From Blastopirellula sp. (GTDB lineage Bacteria; Planctomycetota; Planctomycetia; Pirellulales; Pirellulaceae): DNA of 37,945 nucleotides. Both the position numbers and the translations under genes were made by a program. Below the pieces are notes generated by a model. That model was not told where the DNA came from and ran no database searches. It saw nothing but the letters and a program-made list of their open reading frames with translations. The stretch is from the NCBI GenBank assembly GCA_002733575.1, contig NVWB01000170.1:1-37945 (forward strand), read 5' to 3'. Positions 24,185 to 30,926 of this stretch are shown one piece after another (the stretch's first letter is position 1; each line of letters begins with the position of its first letter).

Positions 24185-24354
24185 GTCATCACCTCCGCTA
24201 TAATAAATATTACTGCCCATGTAGGTAGGCAAGTGTTGAACAATACGGCTAACCTAAGCATCCACGGCGCGAGGTCTGTAGTAACGTATGTATATATAAA
24301 CCGAACCGATATGATCAGACACGGCGCTAGAGCTATTAATAGTAGTGTGTTCAT
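24181..24354 (-). CDS. 57-residue two-helix membrane protein
   Basis: The frame MNTLLLIALAPCLIISVRFI has a first helix (2-22) and a second (LRLAVLFNTCLPTWAVIFII, about 33-53). It starts on the stop of the 97-residue gene (ATGA) and ends on the start of the next membrane gene. These overlaps and the clean hairpin topology support it as coding. Function unknown. Confidence 0.6.
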   Translation of the reverse strand: MNTLLLIALAPCLIISVRFIYTYVTTDLAPWMLRLAVLFNTCLPTWAVIFIIAEVMT

Positions 24355-24644
24355 TTTGGTAACTCCAATAGTTTTAATATAGCTTTAGTTGTTGCTATTG
24401 CGTCTTCCTTGTTGGCGAATAACAGTCCGCGCTCTAAATACATTTTTTCATAATCATTACCTTTAACATCAACTGTTATTTTATGAAAAAGTTCTGATGA
24501 ATTAACACTGTATGCAAAAACTAATTCCAGCCCATCTAAGCTAGTTAACGGCATTGGACATTCAATATTTCCAATTATACGGTATTCTGGTTTAATCCAA
24601 GCATCAAATTCTTTCTTATATTTCTTAATTAAATCTCTATTCAT
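24351..24644 (-). CDS. Hypothetical soluble protein
   Basis: A 97-residue protein with a basic helical N-terminus (NRDLIKKYKKEFDAWIKPEY), a beta-rich centre (LELVFAYSVNSSELFHKITV) and a C-terminal helix (EDAIATTKAILKLLELP). Ribosome site GAGGAGACGAGA lies upstream. It heads the overlap chain of membrane genes. No family recognised. Confidence 0.55.
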   Translation of the reverse strand: MNRDLIKKYKKEFDAWIKPEYRIIGNIECPMPLTSLDGLELVFAYSVNSSELFHKITVDVKGNDYEKMYLERGLLFANKEDAIATTKAILKLLELPK

Positions 24645-24671
24645 TCTCGTCTCCTCTTATATGTTAGTTTG

Positions 24672-25007
24672 TTATCTTTTTTGAATTTTGAATTTTGTAA
24701 TATCAAGACTAAACTCGATACTCACGCCATCATCACTACCGTAGCGACCTAAAACATTAGCTTCAAGGCTAACTTTGAATTTCTGCTTGCCGTCTATAGC
24801 CTTGGCTAGCTTTGCACGACCCTTACCCACGTCTAGCAATGCGTAGCCTGTTGTATCATAAGGTAATTTTTCATCATCAGCGCCGCTTAATTCGTCAATC
24901 ATGCCAACAACCAAACTAGAGGCCGTAACGCCTATCGCATTGGCGTGGTTCATTATTTTACCGTGTTCTTTCTCGGTAAGCTTTATTGATAGAGTTTTAT
25001 TTTTCAT
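24672..25007 (-). CDS. Ribbon-helix-helix-like regulator
   Basis: Residues 4-42 (LSIKLTEKEHGKIMNHANAI, then GVTASSLVVGMIDEL) fit an Arc/CopG-like ribbon-helix-helix: a short strand followed by two helices. The C-terminal 70 residues are beta-rich (KFKVSLEANVLGRYGSDD). It is the first gene after a divergent promoter pair, so it may repress both promoters. AAAAGGTGAAAT is the ribosome site. RHH identity is likely but not certain. Confidence 0.55.
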   Translation of the reverse strand: MKNKTLSIKLTEKEHGKIMNHANAIGVTASSLVVGMIDELSGADDEKLPYDTTGYALLDVGKGRAKLAKAIDGKQKFKVSLEANVLGRYGSDDGVSIEFSLDITKFKIQKR

Positions 25008-25035
25008 ATTTCACCTTTTGTTATTTTATAAACAT

Positions 25036-25065
25036 ATATTACATTATTTATATATACTATGTCAA
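25036..25065 (-). promoter_or_regulatory. Leftward sigma-70 promoter
   Basis: On the minus strand, a perfect -35 TTGACA (25065-25060) and a -10-like TAATAT (25041-25036) with an 18-base spacer, 28 bases ahead of the ribbon-helix-helix gene. It would drive the early cluster to its left. Confidence 0.65.
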
Positions 25066-25098
25066 TACCTTCGTGCGGATAACTCCAATACAATTACA

Positions 25099-25127
25099 TT
25101 GACACCATAGCATATAAGTGCTTTAAT
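25099..25127 (+). promoter_or_regulatory. Rightward sigma-70 promoter
   Basis: TTGACA (25099-25104), a 17-base spacer and TTTAAT (25122-25127) match a strong promoter for the three-gene cassette at 25151. The ATTGACA here and TGTCAAT at 25060-25066 are inverted copies 32 bases apart, a possible shared operator. Confidence 0.7.
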
Positions 25128-25150
25128 TATACCAACAGAAAGAGGACGCA

Positions 25151-25432
25151 ATGAATATCTTAGAGAAATTCGAAGCTGAAATAATAGATGAGGACTTTGT
25201 AACCACATATAACAAGTATGATGCACAGGAACTTCAAGTCGAGCTAGATAACTACCATGGAAATGGTGATGAACTAACATTCGACGAATCCTTTGAACTA
25301 AGCAACAAGATTAAAGATATAGTGTCAAACCTTAACGAAGGATACAGCATAGAAGAGTCCCAAGACCCATCATGTCAAACATATGATACGCAAGCATCTG
25401 AAATTGGCTTACTGCCAAGTCAAAGGAACTAG
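25151..25432 (+). CDS. Hypothetical acidic protein, first gene of the rightward cassette
   Basis: The 93-residue protein is acidic and helical (NILEKFEAEIIDEDFVTTYN), with a Ser/Gln-rich tail. The ribosome site AGAGGACGCA precedes the ATG. It is driven by its own promoter and is the first of three genes running against the flanking early operon. Not recognised; acidic small proteins from carried cassettes may mimic DNA or bind host enzymes, which is speculation. Confidence 0.6.
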   Translation: MNILEKFEAEIIDEDFVTTYNKYDAQELQVELDNYHGNGDELTFDESFELSNKIKDIVSNLNEGYSIEESQDPSCQTYDTQASEIGLLPSQRN

Positions 25433-25442
25433 AGGTAACACA

Positions 25443-25778
25443 ATGACCTTACTAGACGATGCCTTAGAGATAATTACCAGAAAGAAACCAAACCAAAAGA
25501 GGACGAATAAAATGTTTTTAGATACAACAGATAAAGAAACAACCACAGAAGTTGAACTAACCATAGTTGAGCATGAAATAAACGTTAATCTTGTTATATC
25601 ACTTTGGAATAAAGCCGTTAAAGCCTCGGATACAGACAATCCATACTGGAAATCAGAAGCCTATCAAGAAGTCACCTTTAGATATAATCACAAATTAACC
25701 CAGAATGTTCAAGTTTTCAAAATAGCTGGTGTTATCCGTAGGGAGATTGAGAAGGATTCTGCAAATGGCAATAACTAA
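25443..25778 (+). CDS. Hypothetical protein, second gene of the rightward cassette
   Basis: Start 25443 (MTLLDDALEII, 111 residues) was chosen for its AGAGGTAACACA site; another ATG at 25512 (MFLDTTDKE) also has an AGAGG upstream and could be used. The protein is Thr/Glu-rich in the middle, and has a C-terminal helical region (YNHKLTQNVQVFKIAGVIRR). It overlaps the next gene by 14 bases. No family recognised. Confidence 0.55.
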   Translation: MTLLDDALEIITRKKPNQKRTNKMFLDTTDKETTTEVELTIVEHEINVNLVISLWNKAVKASDTDNPYWKSEAYQEVTFRYNHKLTQNVQVFKIAGVIRREIEKDSANGNN

Positions 25779-26286
25779 GCAGGAAATATTGTCGGCATTA
25801 AATTATGATCGAGATACTGGAAATTTTACTTATAAAATAAGTGTTAATGGTGTTAAGAAAGGGGATATTGCGGGGCATCTTAGGGCTGACGGATTAATTA
25901 GAATAATGATTAATAAAAAACTTTATTCATCTAACAAGCTGGTTTGGATTGTAGAACATAACGAAGAACCAGAAAGATACGTTTTTAGAATAAATCCTTC
26001 ACTGCCTTCTAAAATATCAAATCTAAGGCTAAGGCCAATTGGGAAGCCATATATTAGTCAAAAGCGGTCTAATGGTATTTTGCATTTCCCTAAACCAACA
26101 GCAGCGCCGCCAGTCAAGCCACCAACTAGGCTTTACATGGGATTTAATCGAAAGGTTAGAATTTTAAAGGAATTTGGTAAGGAGATTATGATTGAAAGCA
26201 CCTTTAATGATAATCCTAAAAATAAAAATATCTGGTCTTTGCCTATATGGGTAGATAAAAAAGCGTTCCATAAAGTATATCGATGA
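25765..26286 (+). CDS. Degenerate HNH_3-like protein, probably not a nuclease
   Basis: Start 25765 (MAITKQEILSALNYDRD, 173 residues) has AAGGA at 8 bases. Residues 8-88 match the N-terminal scaffold of phage HNH_3 homing endonucleases (NYDRDTGNFTYKISVNGVKK, then GLIRIMINKKLYSSNKLVWI), but the catalytic places have changed: the usual AHRLxW is SNKLVW, and the DHINGxxxDN is RINPSLPSK. The C-terminal part (about 110-173) is unlike AP2 domains. A DNA-binding or protein-binding role kept after loss of cutting is likely. It ends 3 bases before the terminator. Confidence 0.6.
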   Translation: MAITKQEILSALNYDRDTGNFTYKISVNGVKKGDIAGHLRADGLIRIMINKKLYSSNKLVWIVEHNEEPERYVFRINPSLPSKISNLRLRPIGKPYISQKRSNGILHFPKPTAAPPVKPPTRLYMGFNRKVRILKEFGKEIMIESTFNDNPKNKNIWSLPIWVDKKAFHKVYR

Positions 26287-26287
26287 A

Positions 26288-26512
26288 TTAAGCCTCCTTA
26301 GTTGGGGGTTTTATTTTGTCTAGAAACTTATTATAAATATAATTAGATATACAAATCGTTAGTTTTCCCGAAATATATAAACTAGCAAATAATTTAAACC
26401 ATCGGCTTTCCCAAGACAATAGAATCAAATGCAATAATAAATAAAATACCGCAAGAAACATAACTATGCCGATTATATGATACGCCCACCATCTTTTAGA
26501 TTGTTTTATCAT
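26288..26512 (-). CDS. Two-helix membrane protein
   Basis: Start 26512 (MIKQSKRWWAYHI, 74 residues) was chosen because it overlaps the previous stop (TAATG) and has GGGG upstream. Membrane helices at about 9-30 (GIVMFLAVFYLLLHLILLSW) and 36-55; a basic C-terminus ends in PPTKEA. Its last codons contain the opposite-strand terminator hairpin. Function unknown. Confidence 0.55.
   Translation of the reverse strand: MIKQSKRWWAYHIIGIVMFLAVFYLLLHLILLSWESRWFKLFASLYISGKLTICISNYIYNKFLDKIKPPTKEA
26290..26317 (+). terminator. Rho-independent terminator of the rightward cassette
   Basis: AAGCCTCC (26290-26297) pairs with GGGGGTTT (26304-26311, with wobble pairs) around a TTAGTT loop, followed by TTTTATTTT. 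It overlaps the 3' end of the leftward 74-residue gene. Confidence 0.8.
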
Positions 26513-26733
26513 TACATATTCCCCGATTGACAATTACCTGTATTCATACCAGTGGGTAATCTAGGTTTAGCAATATAAACATCATTCGGGCTATACATGC
26601 CTACGTAATCACCATTCTTGAACGTAACGACTACTTTATTAGCTGTGCATTCTGTCACCTCCCCACCACCGTATTTTGAACATAACCGACTATTTGGAAT
26701 AGTTACCTTGTCACCTACTTTAAATTTAGTCAT
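26512..26733 (-). CDS. Small KOW/SH3-like protein
   Basis: The 73-residue protein begins with FKVGDKVTIPNSRLCSKYGG and continues KVVVTFKNGDYVGMYSPNDV, a short beta-barrel pattern like KOW or SH3-type nucleic-acid or protein-binding domains. It overlaps the YopX gene end by 8 bases. No further motif. Confidence 0.55.
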   Translation of the reverse strand: MTKFKVGDKVTIPNSRLCSKYGGGEVTECTANKVVVTFKNGDYVGMYSPNDVYIAKPRLPTGMNTGNCQSGNM

Positions 26734-27079
26734 TGTTTAATAACTCCCCGTTCTGATGAATGTTGCCGATTATTTCACCTTTTTTTACACCTCTTGGACG
26801 TACGCCATATTCAGGGCAAATCCAAACCTCGGATATCTTTTGGGGCTGCGGGCAACCAAACCATATTCCATTGCTCAGATCGTCGACAGAGACGATATCG
26901 TTTTCGTAAATGTCATTTTTATTCTTATCGGTTAAGCCTGTGAATTGTTCAAATTTACCTTTGAAGGATATTGGGGAAACCCATCCTTCATTAATCCAAC
27001 CAAAGTAATGATACCCCATACCTTCGCCAACAATCTTAACCCATTGTCTGAATTTAGCCGTTTCATTTAGATTAGTCAT
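26726..27079 (-). CDS. YopX-family protein
   Basis: The 117-residue protein has the YopX core: KFRQWVKIVG near the start, FEQFTGLTDKNKNDIYENDI in the middle, and IIGNIHQNGELLNN at the end. The family is widespread in phages and prophages and its function is unknown. It is cytoplasmic and sits in the early operon with an AGAGGAAAGACA ribosome site. Confidence 0.8.
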   Translation of the reverse strand: MTNLNETAKFRQWVKIVGEGMGYHYFGWINEGWVSPISFKGKFEQFTGLTDKNKNDIYENDIVSVDDLSNGIWFGCPQPQKISEVWICPEYGVRPRGVKKGEIIGNIHQNGELLNND

Positions 27080-27110
27080 TGTCTTTCCTCTTTGTTTGTT
27101 AAATTAATCC

Positions 27111-27460
27111 CTACAGTTCAAAAGATTTGCTAAATATCTTGATCACAAGTGGATTATCTAGAAACTCTTCTTCGACTTCTTTCTTGGTGTCAAAACCTTC
27201 GCTTATGTCGAACGTGTTTTCATCATTTCTAAACGCTGCAAAGAATCTAGTCGTCTTTACTTTAATTTCCACTAGCTCATAAGCATCATCAGAACACCCC
27301 CCCCCTCATTATTTACATAGCAAGTGCTAATTGATGAGCCTTTTATTGACTTTCTGTATATCACCAGTAGTCGCTTATCTGGCTCGTTGTCAGGATGGTG
27401 TTCTATGCTTATTACGGGGTATCCGCATTTAAGCTCGTAATTCAGTTTTATGTTAATCAT
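27111..27460 (-). pseudogene. Small early gene interrupted by a frameshift at a run of nine G
   Basis: The gene starts at ATG 27460 (MINIKLNYELKCGYPVISIE), on the previous stop (ATGA). It reads in frame to a run of nine G on the minus strand (27305-27297), then ends at TAG 27274-27272, giving 62 residues. One extra G (or two fewer) would open a further 60 codons (CSDDAYELVEIKVKTTRFFA, later DTKKEVEEEFLDNPLVIKIF) to TAG 27111-27113, a product of about 116 residues. The downstream frame has protein-like codon use and the following gene has its own ribosome site after it. So this is probably a sequencing homopolymer error, a phase-variable gene or a slippage site. Function unknown. Confidence 0.65.
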
Positions 27461-27753
27461 TTATCTATCCTCTTTAGTTTATATAATTTAGCAGCTTTGC
27501 CAGTGTTTAAGCATTCAATTCTTAGCATGGTATTCTTGAGCCTTTTGCGTAATCTGCGAATATGAACCTTAATTATGCGTTCTTGGGGTATATTTATGGC
27601 TTCATTGCCGTACAGGATGCTCATAAGTTGATCCCTAGTCGCTGTTCTAGTCTTTTTTGATAGGAAGTAGCTTAATATATCTGCTTGTATGTCAGTGAGC
27701 TTTATAATCAATCCGTCAACTTCTAGTTTATTGTTGTTATAATCCCATTTCAT
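27457..27753 (-). CDS. Winged-helix DNA-binding protein, OmpR/PhoB type
   Basis: The 98-residue protein is only a DNA-binding domain: ILSYFLSKKTRTATRDQLM (turn and first helices), IIKVHIRRLRKRL (recognition helix region) and LNTGKAAKLYKLKR (wing). No receiver domain precedes it. It is a probable phage transcription regulator. It overlaps the methyltransferase stop upstream (ATGA) and the frameshifted gene downstream. Confidence 0.7.
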   Translation of the reverse strand: MKWDYNNNKLEVDGLIIKLTDIQADILSYFLSKKTRTATRDQLMSILYGNEAINIPQERIIKVHIRRLRKRLKNTMLRIECLNTGKAAKLYKLKRIDK

Positions 27754-28490
27754 TTAATCCTGCTTTCGGCTATGTCGAAATACTCAAAATCCAATTCAAT
27801 ACCGATAAACGACCTATTTAAATCTTTGGCAACTTTTCCAGTAGTTCCCGAACCCATAAAACAGTCTAATATCGTATCGCCTTCATTTGACCATGATAAG
27901 ATATGATCTCTGGCCAAGTTTTCAGGAAATGGTGCAGGGTGGTCTGTTTTACTTTCTCCTGCATACTGCCAGATATTAGACAATTTACCGCCGCCAATAT
28001 TATACGTTCCGCGTTTGATAGAGCCATCCTTTTGCCTACGGGTAGTTTTTCCTACCTTCCCAGTCTTAGGAAATGTTTTTATTACGCCTTTGTCGCCGAT
28101 ATCGCCCTTAGAAAATATAAACATGTATTCAAATGATTGTCCGTACCTGTGCGACTTATGAGGCAAACCGCTGCCGAACTTCTGATAAATCATTGTATCG
28201 TGTAAATTAAACCCGACTTTCTTAGCAAATAACGCTTGTTCAAAGCTTGTTCCTGTTTCACTACCGTCAATTGTAGCATCTCCAACAATCCAAACAACAA
28301 CGCCGCCCGTCTTAATAATTCGGTATAGGTGTTCAATAACCCTTGTCCAAACCTGCTCATTCCATAATGAATTATTACCGTTGTAACTTCTAATATTATC
28401 ATATGGGGGGCTAGTTAAAACCATATCGATACTTTCATCATGAATTTGAGCTAGAAGATGTTGAGAATTTCCTTGTATTAATTTAATCAT
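27750..28490 (-). CDS. DNA methyltransferase, beta-type (N4-cytosine or N6-adenine)
   Basis: The 246-residue enzyme transfers a methyl group from S-adenosylmethionine to an exocyclic amino group. TSPPY at 26-30 is the catalytic motif IV, and the AdoMet-binding DCFMGSGTTG at 209-218 comes after it, the order of the beta class. The TSPPY form favours N4-cytosine. No restriction partner is nearby, so it likely protects phage DNA or changes gene control. It overlaps the initiator gene upstream by ATGA. Confidence 0.88.
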   Translation of the reverse strand: MIKLIQGNSQHLLAQIHDESIDMVLTSPPYDNIRSYNGNNSLWNEQVWTRVIEHLYRIIKTGGVVVWIVGDATIDGSETGTSFEQALFAKKVGFNLHDTMIYQKFGSGLPHKSHRYGQSFEYMFIFSKGDIGDKGVIKTFPKTGKVGKTTRRQKDGSIKRGTYNIGGGKLSNIWQYAGESKTDHPAPFPENLARDHILSWSNEGDTILDCFMGSGTTGKVAKDLNRSFIGIELDFEYFDIAESRIK

Positions 28491-29110
28491 TTGTTCATCA
28501 TCCTGCTTTTTTGTATCCTCCCCGACGATTTTCTTAAATCGAGAGGCGGGGAGGAATTATTCTTACTTTTGAAATTTTTGGGTTGTTCCAGTTCTAGATC
28601 CTTTTCGTGATCTTGTTCCTGTTCGAGCTCCTGTTCCTGTTCGAGCTCCTGTTCCTGTTCCGTCTCCTTTGTATCCATACCCCTATCTATAGCTCTATCC
28701 ATAGCACTATGATCAAAAATACTTTCGCAATATTTGTCTTTCGATAACTCTTTGTAAGTTAACCACTTTTCTTGGCAATCAGGCAAATCCATGATAATTT
28801 TAACTACGCCAAACGCATGTTTCTGGTTTGTTATTGGTGAATGCTCAAGAAATCTATTAATTTTTATAATATCCTCGTCAGAATTGTACATAATAAGCTC
28901 TATAGATAGGTCTTTGATAGCTCTATCTATAGCACTATCGGACCAGTTCAAATCAGCTTGCATATACCCTTTGCGGATTAAAAAACAGCCCGTAGAATTT
29001 ATATGAGGACAAGTGTGTAAATACATGTAAAAAAGTTTAGCCTCAACAGAAAGGTTTCTGAATTTCTTTGAAGACCATAATCTTGTAGATATTTTGCCAT
29101 ATGGGCGCAT
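28487..29110 (-). CDS. Replication initiator-like protein with Glu/Gln repeats
   Basis: The ATG at 29110 (MRPYGKISTRLWSSKKFRNL, 207 residues) is preferred over an in-frame GTG at 29176, because relatives begin with this MRxYGKxS motif. Residues 1-110 look like the winged-helix head of lambda-O/replisome-organiser proteins (SVEAKLFYMYLHTCPHINST, then GYMQADLNWSDSAIDRAIKD). Residues 148-172 are a run of EQ/EL repeats coded by an 18-bp tandem repeat. The tail is basic. It would bind the origin and recruit host helicase. Downstream partner genes are the methyltransferase and regulator. Confidence 0.7.
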   Translation of the reverse strand: MRPYGKISTRLWSSKKFRNLSVEAKLFYMYLHTCPHINSTGCFLIRKGYMQADLNWSDSAIDRAIKDLSIELIMYNSDEDIIKINRFLEHSPITNQKHAFGVVKIIMDLPDCQEKWLTYKELSKDKYCESIFDHSAMDRAIDRGMDTKETEQEQELEQEQELEQEQDHEKDLELEQPKNFKSKNNSSPPLDLRKSSGRIQKSRMMNK

Positions 29111-29215
29111 TTCGTGACTACTTTCTGAGACTGCTAAAAGGTTTTGAAAAGGGCGGACACGAGTCACGAGCGTCACAACTACGGTTAATTAGACCTACGT
29201 TGTTTTTTGCGCCCT
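29111..29215 (-). promoter_or_regulatory. Structured leader of the replication initiator gene
   Basis: Between the promoter at 29223 and the initiator start, about 105 bases of RNA can fold: AGGGCG (29215-29210) pairs with CGCCCT (29155-29150), which is followed by TTTTC, and inside lies a CAAC...GGT-loop-ACC...GTTG hairpin. The outer stem plus T-run resembles a weak terminator, so the leader could act as an attenuator. Confidence 0.45.
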
Positions 29216-29222
29216 ACATATT

Positions 29223-29250
29223 ATTATATACGATTACTGAATGTAATCAA
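29223..29250 (-). promoter_or_regulatory. Leftward promoter of the replication initiator
   Basis: TTGATT (29250-29245), a 16-base spacer and a perfect TATAAT (29228-29223) on the minus strand. The same TTGATT-16-TATAAT form occurs at 37202-37229, hinting at shared timing. It starts inside the end of the upstream gene. Confidence 0.7.
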
Positions 29251-29495
29251 GAGTTACTTTTTAACCGTTTTATCTGGTTTTCTAGCGCCTTAATGTGTCT
29301 AACATCACTTGTTTTATTTTTTTCGATAGCCGCTTGTAAAATTATAAGAAATTCGTCAAGTTGCCATTCATGTATGGTAATAGAAGTTGTCCACCCTAAC
29401 GATCTTCCGTCCGAACTACCTTGAAACACCTCTTCTACCTTTACACTTGAAACGAACCCTTCTTCTGATTCTTTAATAATTACATTACCCATCAT
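29247..29495 (-). CDS. Hypothetical protein
   Basis: The 82-residue protein has a beta-rich N-terminal half (NVIIKESEEGFVSSVKVEEV, GRSLGWTTSITIHEW) and a helical C-terminal half (ALENQIKRLKSN). A strong AAAGGAGAAT site precedes its two tandem ATGs. It is cytoplasmic; no family recognised. Its last codons hold the -35 of the next promoter. Confidence 0.6.
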   Translation of the reverse strand: MMGNVIIKESEEGFVSSVKVEEVFQGSSDGRSLGWTTSITIHEWQLDEFLIILQAAIEKNKTSDVRHIKALENQIKRLKSNS

Positions 29496-29524
29496 ATTCT
29501 CCTTTATTAATCGTTAGTGGTTGG

Positions 29525-29647
29525 TTATCCAAAATATTGACAAAATGTTAATCCTGTGAAATATCTAAAAGCTGCGAAGGGCGCAATTAACGCAAATATG
29601 TATATTACAATTAGAAGAATCCCTGTTTTAAATTGTGCATCACTCAT
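29525..29647 (-). CDS. 40-residue membrane protein
   Basis: MSDAQFKTGILLIVIYIFAL begins with a soluble stub followed by a membrane helix (residues 9-27). The ribosome site AAAGGAGAT lies inside the last codons of the upstream gene, 8 bases ahead. Function unknown; one of several tiny membrane proteins in this operon. Confidence 0.6.
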   Translation of the reverse strand: MSDAQFKTGILLIVIYIFALIAPFAAFRYFTGLTFCQYFG

Positions 29648-29845
29648 CTATTCATCTCCTTTGTTTTGCTCATTGAGCCAATTAGTTAGGCTGTCGCGAA
29701 GTTGGGTGGCTTCATTGAGGCTTATGTAAGCATCAGCTAATATTTCCAGTCCGTCATTAATTTCTATGTTAATCTCGTCACTACTAGCAATATCAATAGA
29801 AACCCATTTATCATCTTTTGCGCATACGCTAATTATCTCACTCAT
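29648..29845 (-). CDS. Hypothetical acidic protein
   Basis: Start 29845 (MSEIISVCAKDDKWVSIDIA, 65 residues) is preferred to the GTG just before it. Beta-rich N-terminal half and a helical end (LNEATQLRDSLTNWLNEQN). Acidic and soluble. Overlaps the stop of the 58-residue gene by 8 bases. Function unknown. Confidence 0.6.
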   Translation of the reverse strand: MSEIISVCAKDDKWVSIDIASSDEINIEINDGLEILADAYISLNEATQLRDSLTNWLNEQNKGDE

Positions 29846-30014
29846 CACTCGCTCCCATATCTTGGTTTATAAGTTTGTTTATTTTGGTAATAATATGTTC
29901 AATAGTTTCAATCATAGCCCCAGAAACATCGCAATTATTGTCCCACTCTTTACGCATTCCCTCGGTGTTTTTCTCCAAGTCCTTCTTAAGTACCGCCAAT
30001 TTAAAGTTGCTCAT
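29838..30014 (-). CDS. 58-residue helical protein
   Basis: MSNFKLAVLKKDLEKNTEGM continues with another helix (MIETIEHIITKINKLINQDM). Its ATG overlaps the previous stop (ATGA) and its stop lies inside the next gene. Charged and soluble; may be a small partner-binding protein. No family recognised. Confidence 0.6.
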   Translation of the reverse strand: MSNFKLAVLKKDLEKNTEGMRKEWDNNCDVSGAMIETIEHIITKINKLINQDMGASDE

Positions 30015-30181
30015 TGTTTATCTACCTTTTTAATTAAATTCAGTGCGACCATTAAACCACTCCTTTTGTTTTCCCAAAATTGAACTACACTATCCGCACC
30101 ATCATTTTTAGCCTCATCCCGCCAGCGTACACAATAAGTTATTTTCTCTTCAATCTCTTTAATAACTTCATCTAATGTCAT
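30011..30181 (-). CDS. 56-residue helical protein
   Basis: MTLDEVIKEIEEKITYCVRW then DEAKNDGADSVVQFWENKRS form an amphipathic helical protein of 56 residues. Starts on the stop of the membrane gene upstream (ATGA) and ends on the start of the 58-residue gene (ATGA). Both overlaps support it. Function unknown. Confidence 0.6.
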   Translation of the reverse strand: MTLDEVIKEIEEKITYCVRWRDEAKNDGADSVVQFWENKRSGLMVALNLIKKVDKQ

Positions 30182-30369
30182 TGTTTATCCTCTTTAGTTG
30201 GGTTGCTACTTACTGAAAATGACGGTGCAAAGGATATTAATAATGACATTAAAACTAAAAACCACGCGCTATGACCAAGAAAAAATACAGCGTACATAAA
30301 AGAACAAAATATTAATGCCCTATATAAAAAACTCCATGCCAAAACCGCTATCATCGTGAATTTTTCCAT
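30178..30369 (-). CDS. Two-helix membrane protein
   Basis: A 63-residue protein with membrane segments at about 5-28 (MIAVLAWSFLYRALIFCSFM) and 30-48, and a polar Ser-rich tail ending in PTKEDKQ. It starts right after the stop of the 64-residue gene and overlaps the next start. Function unknown. Confidence 0.55.
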   Translation of the reverse strand: MEKFTMIAVLAWSFLYRALIFCSFMYAVFFLGHSAWFLVLMSLLISFAPSFSVSSNPTKEDKQ

Positions 30370-30564
30370 TTATTTATCCTCCATCCTATGTAATATTTCT
30401 TTCCGAACTAACGACCAAGCTCTCAACATTGCCGTGTGGTTAGCCTTTGTGTGATTGTCGTTATAACGGGCTGCGGCCTCTATCCATTTGTCTGTGGTGT
30501 CGCAGTTAGGCACAACGGGTATTAGGTTTTTAGTGTGGGTGCTTATCTTGAAGTATGCTTTCAT
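30370..30564 (-). CDS. Hypothetical soluble protein
   Basis: The 64-residue protein (MKAYFKISTHTKNLIPVVPN) has a central helix (DKWIEAAARYNDNHTKANHT) and a C-terminal helix (MLRAWSLVRKEILHRM). Starts on the stop of rusA-like (ATGA). No family recognised. Confidence 0.55.
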   Translation of the reverse strand: MKAYFKISTHTKNLIPVVPNCDTTDKWIEAAARYNDNHTKANHTAMLRAWSLVRKEILHRMEDK

Positions 30565-30926
30565 AATTCACTCACACATAGTAAAGTTGTGCCTCGTTCT
30601 AGCGCGCCTGTTACATCCCATCTTTCATTAATACTTTGGACATACTTTTTATTATCGCCTTTTAATATACCCAGAGTTACCAATAAGTCAGGGAACTGCT
30701 TAACGTAATTATCAATGTCGGATAATGAATTGCCGCCGTTAACAAATAGAGAAATCTCAACAGGATTTTTAAAACTAATATTTTGTTTCTTCTCAAGATA
30801 AAACGCTAGGCTAGCATTTTTTATCCAATTTTTGTATTTAGCGGTTTTATACCCTCCCTTACGGCTCTTACCTTGGCACTGGTGATATGATGGGGGAGTT
30901 GGTAAAATTATTACTAATTCAGTCAT
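30561..30926 (-). CDS. RusA-like Holliday-junction resolvase
   Basis: The 121-residue endonuclease should cut four-way DNA junctions made during recombination and replication. The N-terminus has LPTPPSYHQCQGKSRKGGYK, and the catalytic core is NSLSDIDNYVKQFPDLL with Asp70, Asp72 and Lys76, followed by GILKGDNKKYVQSINERW with Asp91. Length fits RusA (about 120). Its AAAGGAG ribosome site lies within the upstream 31-residue gene. Works with the Rad52-like protein and SSB encoded on the other arm. Confidence 0.85.
   Translation of the reverse strand: MTELVIILPTPPSYHQCQGKSRKGGYKTAKYKNWIKNASLAFYLEKKQNISFKNPVEISLFVNGGNSLSDIDNYVKQFPDLLVTLGILKGDNKKYVQSINERWDVTGALERGTTLLCVSEL

Noticed and set aside
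28487..29176. Longer replication initiator starting at GTG 29176
   Set aside because: The extra 22 residues lack the family pattern and the region folds as an RNA leader; relatives start at the MRxYGK motif.
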